This document shows, piece after piece, positions 53,765-61,948 of a DNA stretch of 64,000 bases. The stretch is taken from assembly GCF_005771405.1 (NCBI RefSeq), contig NZ_VAUA01000003.1, positions 310,001-374,000 on the forward strand. The letters are read 5' to 3'. How positions within the stretch are numbered: the first letter of the stretch is position 1; each line of letters begins with the position of its first letter. A model generated the notes under the pieces. That model worked only from the letters and a program-made list of their open reading frames with translations, was not told where the DNA came from and searched no databases. A program made the position numbers and the translations under genes. This stretch comes from Parasedimentitalea maritima. Lineage in GTDB: Bacteria; Pseudomonadota; Alphaproteobacteria; Rhodobacterales; Rhodobacteraceae.

Positions 53765-54715
53765 TCAGACTGGATTTGGCAACGCCTGCCCGGCGACAAA
53801 GGCCGCTACGTTGTCCAAAGCCATATGGCCCATATTGCTACGCACTTCTTCAGTCGCGGTGCCCAGATGCGGGAGCAGAGTAACGTTATCCAAATCCATC
53901 AGCGCCTGCGGCACCTTGGGTTCAAACTCATAGACATCCAAACCAGCACCGGCGATCTGCCCCGTCTGTAGCGCTGCAATCAACGCTGTTTCATCCACCA
54001 CTTCGCCCCGGGCTATATTGATCAGATGCGACGAATGCTTCATGGCTGCCAGTATACCGGCGTCAATCAGGTGATGGGTCTCAGCCCCACCTGGCACAGC
54101 CACCACCAGCACATCCACTTCAGCCGCCATCTTTGTTAAATCGCCCGCATGGTGGGCCTCAAAATCCAGCTGCTTGGCGCTGCGGGCGATATAGCTCACC
54201 TGCATACCAAACCCAAAATGACAGCGCCGGGCGATGGCCTGGCCAATGCGCCCCATACCAACAACACCCACATGCTTGCCGCTCAGGTGCAGCCCTAACA
54301 TCTGGGTGGGGTGCCAGCCCTGCCATTGACCCGAGCGCACCAAACGCTCGCCCTCGCCGGCGCGACGGGCCGACATCAGCATCAGGGTCATCGCAATATC
54401 AGCGGTGGCATCCGTTACAGCGCCGGGGGTGTTGGTTACCTCGACACCGGCAGCCATCGCAGCCCCCACATCGATGTGATTATACCCAACTCCAAAGTTG
54501 GCCAGTAGCTTACAGCGGGGCTCAGGAACCTGAGAAAACACCCCGGCGTCGAACGCATCCCCCAGGGTGGGCACGACAACATCAAACTCTGCCAAGGCAC
54601 GCAGCATTTCAGCCCTCGACATCACCGACGTATTGGTGCGGATCTCGACATCAAATTCTGACCGTGCGCGGGCTTCCACCTCTGCCGTCATTGGCCGTGC
54701 TATCAAGACCCGCAT
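53765..54715 (-). CDS. D-2-hydroxyacid dehydrogenase (glyoxylate/hydroxypyruvate reductase type)
   Basis: 316 residues. The NAD(P)-binding motif VGMGRIGQAIARR, catalytic Arg in NIARGEVVDETALIAAL, Glu in the same region, and His in LLPHLGTATEEVR are intact. The family reduces glyoxylate, hydroxypyruvate or other 2-ketoacids. Its ATG overlaps the csaA stop by one base (ATGA on the minus strand) and csaA follows proC, so the three form one unit. Confidence 0.9.
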   Translation of the reverse strand: MRVLIARPMTAEVEARARSEFDVEIRTNTSVMSRAEMLRALAEFDVVVPTLGDAFDAGVFSQVPEPRCKLLANFGVGYNHIDVGAAMAAGVEVTNTPGAVTDATADIAMTLMLMSARRAGEGERLVRSGQWQGWHPTQMLGLHLSGKHVGVVGMGRIGQAIARRCHFGFGMQVSYIARSAKQLDFEAHHAGDLTKMAAEVDVLVVAVPGGAETHHLIDAGILAAMKHSSHLINIARGEVVDETALIAALQTGQIAGAGLDVYEFEPKVPQALMDLDNVTLLPHLGTATEEVRSNMGHMALDNVAAFVAGQALPNPV

Positions 54716-55053
54716 CAGTGCATCCTACCGCCCAATGGCACAGCGCCATCAGGACCAATCAGACGAATTTCACCGCTCTCGTCTGGCAATCCCAGCACCA
54801 GAACCTCTGACATGAACTTGCCGATCTGGCGGGGTGGAAAATTCACCACGGCCATGACCTGCTTCCCCACAAGTGTCTCGGGCTGATAATGCGCGGTGAT
54901 CTGGGCCGAGGTCTTTTTCTCGCCAATGTCGCCACCAAAATCGATCCACAGCTTAATCGCAGGTTTGCGCGCCTCGGGGTAGGGCTCGGCACGGATGACC
55001 TCGCCAACCCGCACGTCGACTTTCAGAAAATCATCAAACGTAATTTCAGTCAC
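54715..55053 (-). CDS. csaA: tRNA-binding protein CsaA (EMAP/OB fold)
   Basis: 112 residues from GTG 55053 (VTEITFDDFLKVDVRVGEV). AAGGAG lies 7 bases upstream, and this start matches the family, so the upstream ATG at 55089 is rejected. The OB motifs are KLWIDFGGDIGEKKTSAQIT, YQPETLVGKQVMAVVNFPPRQIG and SEVLVLGLPD. CsaA binds tRNA and has chaperone-like activity in protein export. It overlaps proC by 8 bases. Confidence 0.93.
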   Translation of the reverse strand: MTEITFDDFLKVDVRVGEVIRAEPYPEARKPAIKLWIDFGGDIGEKKTSAQITAHYQPETLVGKQVMAVVNFPPRQIGKFMSEVLVLGLPDESGEIRLIGPDGAVPLGGRMH

Positions 55054-55861
55054 GAGAAAGCTCCTTGGATCGGTTGGTTGCGGCGCCAACAGCGGATTTT
55101 AGAAGTGTCGGAAACCCAGATTCTTTGTCCATCAACACCTCAAGCGCGGCTTGGGTCGTTCCATTTGGGCTGGTGACGTTCACGCGCAGTTGGCTGGGGC
55201 TATCCTCGGATGCCTCAGCAAGGGCGCCTGCCCCGGCAACGGTGGCCTTGGCCAATTGCATGGCCAATTCCGCCGGCAGCCCCTGGGTCTCGCCTGCTGC
55301 TGCCATGGTTTCTATCAAATGAAACACATAGGCCGGACCAGAACCGCTCACGCCGGTTACCGCATCCATCTGCGTTTCACTGTCCAACCGCACCACCTGC
55401 CCAACTGCTGACAATAACAATTCTGCGCTGTCCAGATCTGCAGCACTTGCACGGGCATTGCCAACAATTGCAGTGATGCCACGGCTGATCGCGGCGGGTG
55501 TGTTGGGCATAGCCCGCACCAACGGTGTATTTGCGCCCAGAATATCTTCGTAGGTGGCAATTGATGTGCCCGCGGCCACCGAGATAAACAGCGTGTCGCC
55601 GCCTCCCAGCAGTTGCAGATTGGGCAGTGCTGCCCCCATCATCTGCGGCTTAACGGCAATCAACACAATTGCCGGAGATTCTGGCAGGGGCTGATTAATG
55701 TGAATACCGGACCCTTGCAGCCAGTCAGACGGGTACGGGTCAATGACGGAAACGGAGGCCGCAGGCAGTCCACCTTCCAGCCAACCTGCCAGCATCGCTG
55801 ACCCCATCTTACCGCAGCCTAGTAAAACCAGCCCCCGCGCTGCAATATCTGCCATATCCAT
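55046..55861 (-). CDS. proC: Pyrroline-5-carboxylate reductase
   Basis: 271 residues; an ATG two codons in is equally possible. The dinucleotide motif LLGCGKMGSAML opens the protein, followed by VKPQMM, RAMPNTPAAISRGI, and the C-terminal TGVSGSGPAYVFHLIE and VTSPNGTTQAAL motifs of ProC. It makes proline from pyrroline-5-carboxylate. It is followed by csaA and a 2-hydroxyacid dehydrogenase, and preceded by a YbjN gene. Confidence 0.95.
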   Translation of the reverse strand: MDMADIAARGLVLLGCGKMGSAMLAGWLEGGLPAASVSVIDPYPSDWLQGSGIHINQPLPESPAIVLIAVKPQMMGAALPNLQLLGGGDTLFISVAAGTSIATYEDILGANTPLVRAMPNTPAAISRGITAIVGNARASAADLDSAELLLSAVGQVVRLDSETQMDAVTGVSGSGPAYVFHLIETMAAAGETQGLPAELAMQLAKATVAGAGALAEASEDSPSQLRVNVTSPNGTTQAALEVLMDKESGFPTLLKSAVGAATNRSKELSRD

Positions 55862-55900
55862 CTGCTCGCCCTTCCCTGCGTCGTCTTTCAGAGAAGAGTG

Positions 55901-56401
55901 TTACGCGCGGCCATAGGCCTCTGCAATGGCCACCTGCATTGCTTCTTCAGGGGAACGATCCCCCCAAACCATCAGTTGGATGGCCGGGTAGTATCGTTCG
56001 GCGCTGCTCACGGCGGTGTTGATCAAGGCGTCTATCTGACCTGAACCGGCCACCTGCCCCCCGGTCAGTACCAGCCCATAGCGATAGACCATCAGTTTTT
56101 GCTCTGGCCAATAGGTAAAGGCGCCGGCCCAACACTGGTCGTTCATCCGGTTGATCAGTTCGTACAGCTTGGGCACCTTGCCTTCAGGCGGCTCCATTTC
56201 AAAGCTGCACACCATACGCAGGGTTTCGTCATAGCCTGACCATGCCAGGGTCAGCGAGTAAGTGCGCCATTGCGCCTCAACCGCCATGGCGATCTGATCG
56301 TCGCCAATGCGGTCAAATTCCCAATCACGGTCAGCCGCAATATGTTCGACGATGTCGATTGGATGAATTTCGTCTTCCAGAGGATGCTCGGAAAGGGTCA
56401 T
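55901..56401 (-). CDS. YbjN-domain protein
   Basis: 166 residues. The YbjN (type III secretion chaperone-like) fold is indicated by WEFDRIGDDQIAMAVEAQWRTYSLTLAW, LYELINRMNDQCWAGAFTYWPEQKLMVYRYGL and a C-terminal helix pair with MVWGDRSPEEAMQVAI. The role in non-enteric bacteria is unknown. It lies 39 bp upstream of proC on the same strand, so the four minus-strand genes may be one operon. Confidence 0.85.
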   Translation of the reverse strand: MTLSEHPLEDEIHPIDIVEHIAADRDWEFDRIGDDQIAMAVEAQWRTYSLTLAWSGYDETLRMVCSFEMEPPEGKVPKLYELINRMNDQCWAGAFTYWPEQKLMVYRYGLVLTGGQVAGSGQIDALINTAVSSAERYYPAIQLMVWGDRSPEEAMQVAIAEAYGRA

Positions 56402-56740
56402 GGTGCCACCTCACTTTATCTCTAGCTATGCGGGTCCAAAGGTCCACAGTTGCTAGCTGATTGCACAATTGACCGGGGTTATTCCCCGTATCCATACTAG
56501 ATATGGTGGAGTTCAAGGCGCACTCTGGCAACCCTTATTTTGGGGATAACTGCAATAAGTTGTGGATGAATGGCATATCACCGCAAGATACAGGCCATTC
56601 TATATCGGGACCATCAGGCAGGTCTCAGCACCTCAGCTTGTCCAATGTCATTTGGATTGTGACCCCATCCAACACGGGATCACCCATTTCTTAGCCCAGA
56701 CCAGTGTCCAACGTTGCACCGGTTCGCATAGGCGGGGCGT
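56402..56740. other. Intergenic region with two DnaA-box-like sites
   Basis: No coding frame is supported in these 339 bp. TGGGGATAA (56541) and TGTGGATGA (56561) each differ by one base from the DnaA box TGTGGATAA. A hairpin CGGGG-TTATT-CCCCG lies at about 56475. None of this is strong enough for an origin call. Confidence 0.35.
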
Positions 56741-56998
56741 TCAGTCTTTGTTGGCTTCAAGCGCCGCCAAGCGAGCATTCAGGGCTTCATTTTCTTCGCG
56801 CGCCTTTTGGGCCATCGCACGGACAGCGTCGAACTCTTCGCGGGTCACAAGGTCGCGATCTGCCAACCAGCGGTCCATCAGGCTCTTCATCGCAGTTTCT
56901 GCTTCATCCTTAGCGCCTTGGGCCACGCCCATAGCGTTCGTCATAAGCTGTGAAATATCGTCCATGATCTTATTTCGGCTCTGCATCATCTTCTCCAT
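56741..56998 (-). CDS. ubiK: Ubiquinone-synthesis accessory factor UbiK (BMFP family)
   Basis: 85 residues from ATG 56998 (MEKMMQSRNKIMDDIS), with GGGAGA upstream; the longer frame to 57073 is not family-like. It is a helical coiled-coil protein with SLMDRWLADRDLVTREEFDAVRAMA and a C-terminal LNARLAALEANK, the BMFP pattern. UbiK helps assemble the Ubi lipid-domain complex for ubiquinone synthesis in aerobic bacteria. It is divergent from lgt. Confidence 0.9.
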   Translation of the reverse strand: MEKMMQSRNKIMDDISQLMTNAMGVAQGAKDEAETAMKSLMDRWLADRDLVTREEFDAVRAMAQKAREENEALNARLAALEANKD

Positions 56999-57083
56999 GT
57001 CTGGCTTTCTCCCTATATGGGCAAGCAATTGGTCAACGGCAAGACGTTGACTTTGCATCAACAGCACAGGCATTCAGTTCCAC

Positions 57084-57983
57084 ATGCAGGCAATGATCCA
57101 ATTCCCCGACCTTTCGCCCGAGATTTTCTCGATTTCCATTGGAGGCATGGAGTTCGCCCTGCGCTGGTACGCACTGGCCTATATCACAGGCATTGTCATA
57201 GCCTGGAGGCTGGCCGTAGCGGCCCTAAAGCGCCCTGCCCTATGGCCGAACCAAACCCCACCGATGCGTCCCGAGCAAGTCGAAGATCTGCTGACCTGGA
57301 TCATTCTTGGCGTCATTCTGGGTGGTCGACTTGGCTTTGTGTTGTTTTATCAACCCAGCTATTACCTATCCAACCCCACACAGATCCTGAAAGTTTGGGA
57401 GGGTGGCATGGCCTTCCATGGCGGTTTGATCGGGGTGGTTGTGGCCAGCTGGCTGTATGCGGCGCGTCACAACATCGACAAGTTGGCCATGGCTGATCTC
57501 GTGGCCCATACAGTTGCCGGTGGGTTGCTGTTGGGGCGGCTGTCAAATTTCGTCAACGCTGAACTTTGGGGGCGCGCGACCACCCTGCCCTGGGGCGTCG
57601 CCTTTCCGGGCCACGCTGCACAGGATTGCAGCCAAGCCGTCGGAGAGCTCTGCGCCCGTCACCCTTCACAATTGTATGAAGCCCTGCTCGAGGGATTGGT
57701 GCTCGGCGCCGTCTTGTTGTGGCTGGTCTATCGGCGCGGCGCATTTCAAAAGCCGGGCTTGGTGCTTGGCACATTTCTAGCTGGCTACGGTGCAGCGCGT
57801 TTCATAGTTGAATTTGTTCGCCAGCCAGACGCGCATTTCATCTCACCCGGAAACCCGCTGGGGCTAGCCTGGCAGATCGACGGGTTTGGCATCACCCAGG
57901 GGCAGATGCTGTCCCTGCCGATGATCATTCTGGGGCTGTATTTCGTTCAGCGCGCCCGCACCAAAACCGAGAGCCTGGCATGA
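57084..57983 (+). CDS. lgt: Prolipoprotein diacylglyceryl transferase
   Basis: 299 residues; ATG 57084 is used, with ATG 57093 as an alternative. Seven membrane helices and the Lgt signatures are present: [37 protein letters not shown] and [13 protein letters not shown]. It transfers diacylglycerol from phosphatidylglycerol to the lipobox cysteine of prolipoproteins, such as the M48 lipoprotein at 33.5 kb. Its stop overlaps the next gene by 4 bases (ATGA), giving the lgt-methyltransferase-pgeF operon. Confidence 0.96.
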   Translation: MQAMIQFPDLSPEIFSISIGGMEFALRWYALAYITGIVIAWRLAVAALKRPALWPNQTPPMRPEQVEDLLTWIILGVILGGRLGFVLFYQPSYYLSNPTQILKVWEGGMAFHGGLIGVVVASWLYAARHNIDKLAMADLVAHTVAGGLLLGRLSNFVNAELWGRATTLPWGVAFPGHAAQDCSQAVGELCARHPSQLYEALLEGLVLGAVLLWLVYRRGAFQKPGLVLGTFLAGYGAARFIVEFVRQPDAHFISPGNPLGLAWQIDGFGITQGQMLSLPMIILGLYFVQRARTKTESLA

Positions 57984-59047
57984 GCCTGCGCGACCACCTG
58001 ATTGCGCGCATTGACGCGGATGGGCCAATGTCAGTGGCCGATTATATGAATGAATGCCTGCTGAACCCGAAATACGGCTATTACACCACCCGTGATCCAC
58101 TGGGCGCAGCGGGCGATTTTATCACTGCACCCGAAATCAGCCAGATGTTTGGCGAACTGCTGGGCCTGTCACTGGCACAAAGCTGGCTGGATCAGGGATC
58201 TCCAGCGCCGTTCACCCTCGCCGAACTTGGCCCCGGCCGCGGCACACTGATGGCAGATCTGTTGCGCGCCACCAAATCGGTTCCCGGCTTTCACGCTGCC
58301 GCGCAGATTGTGCTGGTCGAGGCCTCGCCCACATTGCAGGCAGCCCAACAACAGGCGCTGGCCGGGTATACCGTCCAGTGGGAGGACACCGTATCATCAC
58401 TTGCAGACACGCCCCTATGGTTGGTGGCCAATGAATTCTTTGATGCGCTTCCTATCCGCCAGTTCTTGCGTGACGGGGATGGATGGCGCGAAAAGCGGGT
58501 CGGGCTGCAACAGGGACAACTTGCCTTTGGCCTAGGCCCCTCGACCCCGCAACCCGCACTGGATCATCGCCAGCATGACACCCAAGATGGCGATCTGGTC
58601 GAAATTTGTGAAGCCGCTGCCCCGATACTGGCCACTGTTGCCCAGCGCATTTCTACGCACGGGGGCGCAGCACTGATTGTCGACTACGGTGACTGGCGCG
58701 CATTAGGGGATACCTTACAGGCCTTGCGCAGCCATAAGTCCACCGACACCCTCGATGATCCCGGACAGGCGGACCTGACGGCGCATGTGGATTTTGAAGC
58801 CCTAGCCCAGGTGGCCCAGACCGCAGGCTGTGCCTATAGTCGCGTGACACCACAGGGCGTATTTCTGGAGCGCCTTGGCATCACCACCCGCGCCCAGACT
58901 TTGGCGAAGCAGCTAAACGGTCCAGCATTGGACAACCTCATTGCCGCACATCAGAGGTTGACGCACCCGGAAGAAATGGGAAACCTGTTCAAGGTGCTGG
59001 GTCTTTACCCAGACCAGACCACGCCTCCACCGGGATTAAACGCATGA
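57980..59047 (+). CDS. Class I SAM-dependent methyltransferase, MidA/NDUFAF7 family
   Basis: 355 residues. DUF185 features: [41 protein letters not shown], the SAM loop [17 protein letters not shown] and [15 protein letters not shown]. In mitochondria, NDUFAF7 methylates an arginine of a complex I subunit during assembly. The bacterial role is not established. It is coupled by 4-base overlaps to lgt upstream and pgeF downstream. Confidence 0.92.
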   Translation: MSLRDHLIARIDADGPMSVADYMNECLLNPKYGYYTTRDPLGAAGDFITAPEISQMFGELLGLSLAQSWLDQGSPAPFTLAELGPGRGTLMADLLRATKSVPGFHAAAQIVLVEASPTLQAAQQQALAGYTVQWEDTVSSLADTPLWLVANEFFDALPIRQFLRDGDGWREKRVGLQQGQLAFGLGPSTPQPALDHRQHDTQDGDLVEICEAAAPILATVAQRISTHGGAALIVDYGDWRALGDTLQALRSHKSTDTLDDPGQADLTAHVDFEALAQVAQTAGCAYSRVTPQGVFLERLGITTRAQTLAKQLNGPALDNLIAAHQRLTHPEEMGNLFKVLGLYPDQTTPPPGLNA

Positions 59048-59799
59048 CGCTGGAAATTCTCACTTCTGAATTGCTCACCCCCATTCGGCATGGCTTTTTT
59101 ACCCGCCATGGCGGGGCCTCATCCGGCATCTTCCAAGGGCTCAACTGCGGCACCGGATCATCGGACCAAAGCGAAGCCGTTCGGATGAACCGCACCCGTG
59201 TGGCCGAGGCAATGCAAGTTGACCTGCAGTCTCTGGCCGGGGTGCATCAGGTCCACTCCCCGGATGTGGTGACTGTCACCAAACCTAGTGATGAGCGCCC
59301 CAAAGGCGACGCCATGGTGACCAATGTGCCAGGCATCGCATTGTCCATCCTAACCGCCGATTGCCAGCCTGTGTTGTTTGCAGACCCACAGGCTGGTGTA
59401 ATTGGCGCGGCCCATGCGGGCTGGCGCGGGGCGCTGGACGGCGTACTGGAAGCCACGCTAGAGGCCATGGAGGCGCTGGGCGCCAACCGTAACGATACCG
59501 TAGCAGTCATTGGGCCGGCCATCTCGCAGCGCGCTTATGAGGTCGGGCCGGATTTCTTTGACGATTTCATGATGCAGGACCCCGACAACGCCCGCTTTTT
59601 TGCCAATGGCGAGGGAGGTAGATATATGTTCGACCTACCCGGGCTGGGCCTGCAAAAGTTACGTCAAGCTGGCATCGGGACTGCAGAATGGATCCGCCAC
59701 TGCACCTACAGCGACCCAGATCGGTTCTATTCTTACCGGCGCACGACCCACGCCAAAGAAGCTGACTACGGTCGATTGATCTCTTGCATCCGACTATAA
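59044..59799 (+). CDS. pgeF: Peptidoglycan-editing factor PgeF (laccase domain)
   Basis: 251 residues. The metal/zinc motifs HGGASSGIFQGLNCGTGSSD, QVHSPDVV, TADCQPVLFADPQ and AAHAGWRGALDGVLE match the PgeF/YfiH family. It removes mis-incorporated serine from peptidoglycan precursors (UDP-MurNAc-L-Ser). It is the last gene of the lgt operon. Confidence 0.93.
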   Translation: MTLEILTSELLTPIRHGFFTRHGGASSGIFQGLNCGTGSSDQSEAVRMNRTRVAEAMQVDLQSLAGVHQVHSPDVVTVTKPSDERPKGDAMVTNVPGIALSILTADCQPVLFADPQAGVIGAAHAGWRGALDGVLEATLEAMEALGANRNDTVAVIGPAISQRAYEVGPDFFDDFMMQDPDNARFFANGEGGRYMFDLPGLGLQKLRQAGIGTAEWIRHCTYSDPDRFYSYRRTTHAKEADYGRLISCIRL

Positions 59800-60074
59800 G
59801 TCAGCGAACCAGAACAATTGCGGCGAAATCGTAGAACTGTTGCCACAATTTCTATGTGTCACTGCTCAGAAACAACTGCGCTTCTCAGCCACGTTTCGAA
59901 ATACGTATTTTCTTCTGATATTTAGACGTTCTCCTGTCCCCTTTGCATGCACGTAAATCAATTGGGCGAAATTAAATCAAATTCCCCCGAACAGCCATAT
60001 TGCCGGCGCATTGGACCTCCATAACTAAGCCATCACAGCAAAGGGTACCGATCTTGCCCGGCAGGAGGAAAACA

Positions 60075-60242
60075 ATGACGGCCAAAACCCGCTTTTTGAA
60101 CTCGATAGTCACCAGTGCCAAAACCCAGGATATCATCATGCCCTGGACACGCGGCTCTGCCCGTCGCGCTTCGATTGCCCGGCGCCGAAATGCACAGAAC
60201 AACACTCAGGCCACGGAGGCTCCAACCGCCAAGCGCGCCTGA
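60075..60242 (+). CDS. Small basic conserved protein
   Basis: 55 residues, starting at ATG 60075 behind a near-perfect GGAGGAAAAC ribosome site. It is very basic: MTAKTRFLNSIVTSAKTQDI, then PWTRGSARRASIARRRNAQNN. I recall similar short proteins in Rhodobacteraceae. Too short for the usual gene finders but the ribosome site is convincing. Function unknown. A GC hairpin follows at 60254-60277. Confidence 0.65.
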   Translation: MTAKTRFLNSIVTSAKTQDIIMPWTRGSARRASIARRRNAQNNTQATEAPTAKRA

Positions 60243-60568
60243 ACACCCGCCCTTACCCCAGCGCCATTTGCGCCGGGGCCCCGCTTCGACAGCTGCCCAT
60301 CGCGGAGCGGGACCTGGGGTCTGCCTCAAACCCACGGCGGACCCCGCACTCATTATTTTTTAGGACATTGTGGCAATACTGTTGGCGGAACTGGAAACAG
60401 TCTGCACGGCCTGCAAACATTGGATGCGGGTTAACTATAATCGCCTTGATTTTTTGACAATTAGAAGCAAATGCCCCCATTATTGCCACCATATAGACAA
60501 TCATCATGTGTTTTTGGGTTATCGGTGGGGGCCGATCCAGTGACGCGAATGAGAGAGGTCCTTCTGCC
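60243..60568. other. Intergenic region upstream of the Hint gene
   Basis: The first 100 bp are GC-rich with a hairpin CCCC-A-GCGC / GCGC-C-GGGG at 60254-60277, likely the end of the small basic gene's transcript. The next 200 bp are A+T-rich and should carry the promoter of the Hint gene. No further gene is supported. Confidence 0.45.
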
Positions 60569-61351
60569 ATGACCATCCCCCACTCGCTGCAACGTGCAGC
60601 GAACAACTCAGTCGAAACTGCAGCCATTCTGCAGGATCCTGCAGCTCTGCGCGCTGCCAACCGGCCGCAGCTGCGTCGGTATGAGGTCGCCAGCTTACTA
60701 CCCAACGGCAACGTTGCTGAAACCCGTCACATCGCCCCTGCCTTGCCCCTATTTGAATCCGCTTTTTGTGCCTTTACACGCGGCTCTTTGGTGACAACCG
60801 AAACCGGCCCAATTGCAGTCGAAGATCTGCTGCCGGGTGATCGCATCATCACCCATGGCGGCGGCGCCAAAACATTGATGTGGAAGGGCTGCACCAGCCT
60901 GATCCCCGGACGCCCCGATAATCGTGGCCGCAGCCACAAATTGACCAGCTTCATGGGCGACTGTTTTGGCATGCAGAAGCCGATGTCCTGCGTCATGGCC
61001 GGACCTGCAGCGCGCCTGCTGCGCACGCCGCCACACCTGCGCACCCCTTCCAGTGATGCGCCACTCCTGACCTCAGTCGAAGAATTTCATGACGGCATGA
61101 ACATTGTTGAAACTGCACCTCCAACGCCAGTGGAAATGTTCCATCTCTGCCTTGACGGGCATTCCGTCATCAACATCGGCGGCCTCGACTTCGAAACCTA
61201 CCACCCAGGGCCCAAGGCCCTCCACCTGATCAGCCATGCAATGCGGTCACTATTTTTGAACATGTTCAGCCATATTGAACAACCATCCGATTTTGGTCCA
61301 TTGGCCTATGCCCGCTCGGGCGAGGCTCAGATTGACCCGCTCTCCAGCTAG
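60569..61351 (+). CDS. Hint-domain (Hedgehog/intein-like) protein
   Basis: 260 residues from ATG 60569. The Hint_2 core opens at CAFTRGSLVTTETGPIAVEDLLPGDRIIT and ends in FHLCLDGHSVINIGGLDFETYHPG. The first Cys and the later His are the residues used for autoprocessing in this superfamily. There is no C-terminal repeat or extein-like domain and no signal peptide. Free-standing Hint proteins are common in Rhodobacteraceae, of unknown target. Repeat copy D follows. Confidence 0.82.
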   Translation: MTIPHSLQRAANNSVETAAILQDPAALRAANRPQLRRYEVASLLPNGNVAETRHIAPALPLFESAFCAFTRGSLVTTETGPIAVEDLLPGDRIITHGGGAKTLMWKGCTSLIPGRPDNRGRSHKLTSFMGDCFGMQKPMSCVMAGPAARLLRTPPHLRTPSSDAPLLTSVEEFHDGMNIVETAPPTPVEMFHLCLDGHSVINIGGLDFETYHPGPKALHLISHAMRSLFLNMFSHIEQPSDFGPLAYARSGEAQIDPLSS

Positions 61352-61365
61352 CCCGTCAGAACAGC

Positions 61366-61427
61366 TTCATCTAGCCAAAAGTATCCCAGGGTGAATTGGC
61401 CGATAGGCCAAGAGGGGCAGCGCCCCT
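61366..61427. repeat. Dispersed intergenic repeat, copy D
   Basis: TTCATCTAGCCA-AAAGTATCCC-AGGG is followed by a hairpin AGGGGC-AGC-GCCCCT (61413-61427). The core matches copies A to C with two to three changes. It lies between the convergent Hint and DUF2269 genes. Confidence 0.75.
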
Positions 61428-61462
61428 AACCCCGCTCATGCTCCACCCCAGGTCCTCCACGA

Positions 61463-61948
61463 TTAATACCCCAGTGCCAAATCCGGGCGCGCCAGCATCA
61501 GCCACAAGATGACCAACACCGCCACAAAAGCCGGGATGCCACAGGCAAACCAAATTGCAAACAGGCGGAAATATTCGGCTGGCAAAGGAATCTGTGCTTG
61601 CTCCGCCTGCCGCGCCAGACCGCGCAGGCGGATCTGGATCCAGACCACCGGCAACCAGAACAGCCCAACCAACACGTACAGCATCAGTGACAGCAACAAC
61701 CAGCCCTCGTTCCAGTCCCACCCCAACCGCCAGGCCAGCACTGCTCCGGTCACGGGTTGCACCACTACAGCACTGGTGGTGAACACCAAATCCGCGAACA
61801 CAACAACACCGGCGGTATGGGCAATGATTGCCGGTTGCCGGCTGCGATGTGCCATCAACATGAAAAAGGCAATGCCCGCACCGGTCCCAAGCAACACGCA
61901 GGCGCCGATGACATGCAGCCAGCGCAGGATCAGATCCAACTCTATCAA
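61463..61948 (-). CDS. DUF2269-family membrane protein
   Basis: 161 residues, probably from TTG 61948, which overlaps the TGA of the upstream gene in TTGATAG. No ATG exists in frame without running far into the upstream gene. Four membrane helices and the family start LDLILRWLHVIGACVLLGTGAGIAFFML are visible, with WNEGWLLLSLMLYVLVGLFW later. Function unknown. The coupling to the NAD-epimerase/DoxX gene suggests a shared process. Confidence 0.8.
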   Translation of the reverse strand: MIELDLILRWLHVIGACVLLGTGAGIAFFMLMAHRSRQPAIIAHTAGVVVFADLVFTTSAVVVQPVTGAVLAWRLGWDWNEGWLLLSLMLYVLVGLFWLPVVWIQIRLRGLARQAEQAQIPLPAEYFRLFAIWFACGIPAFVAVLVILWLMLARPDLALGY

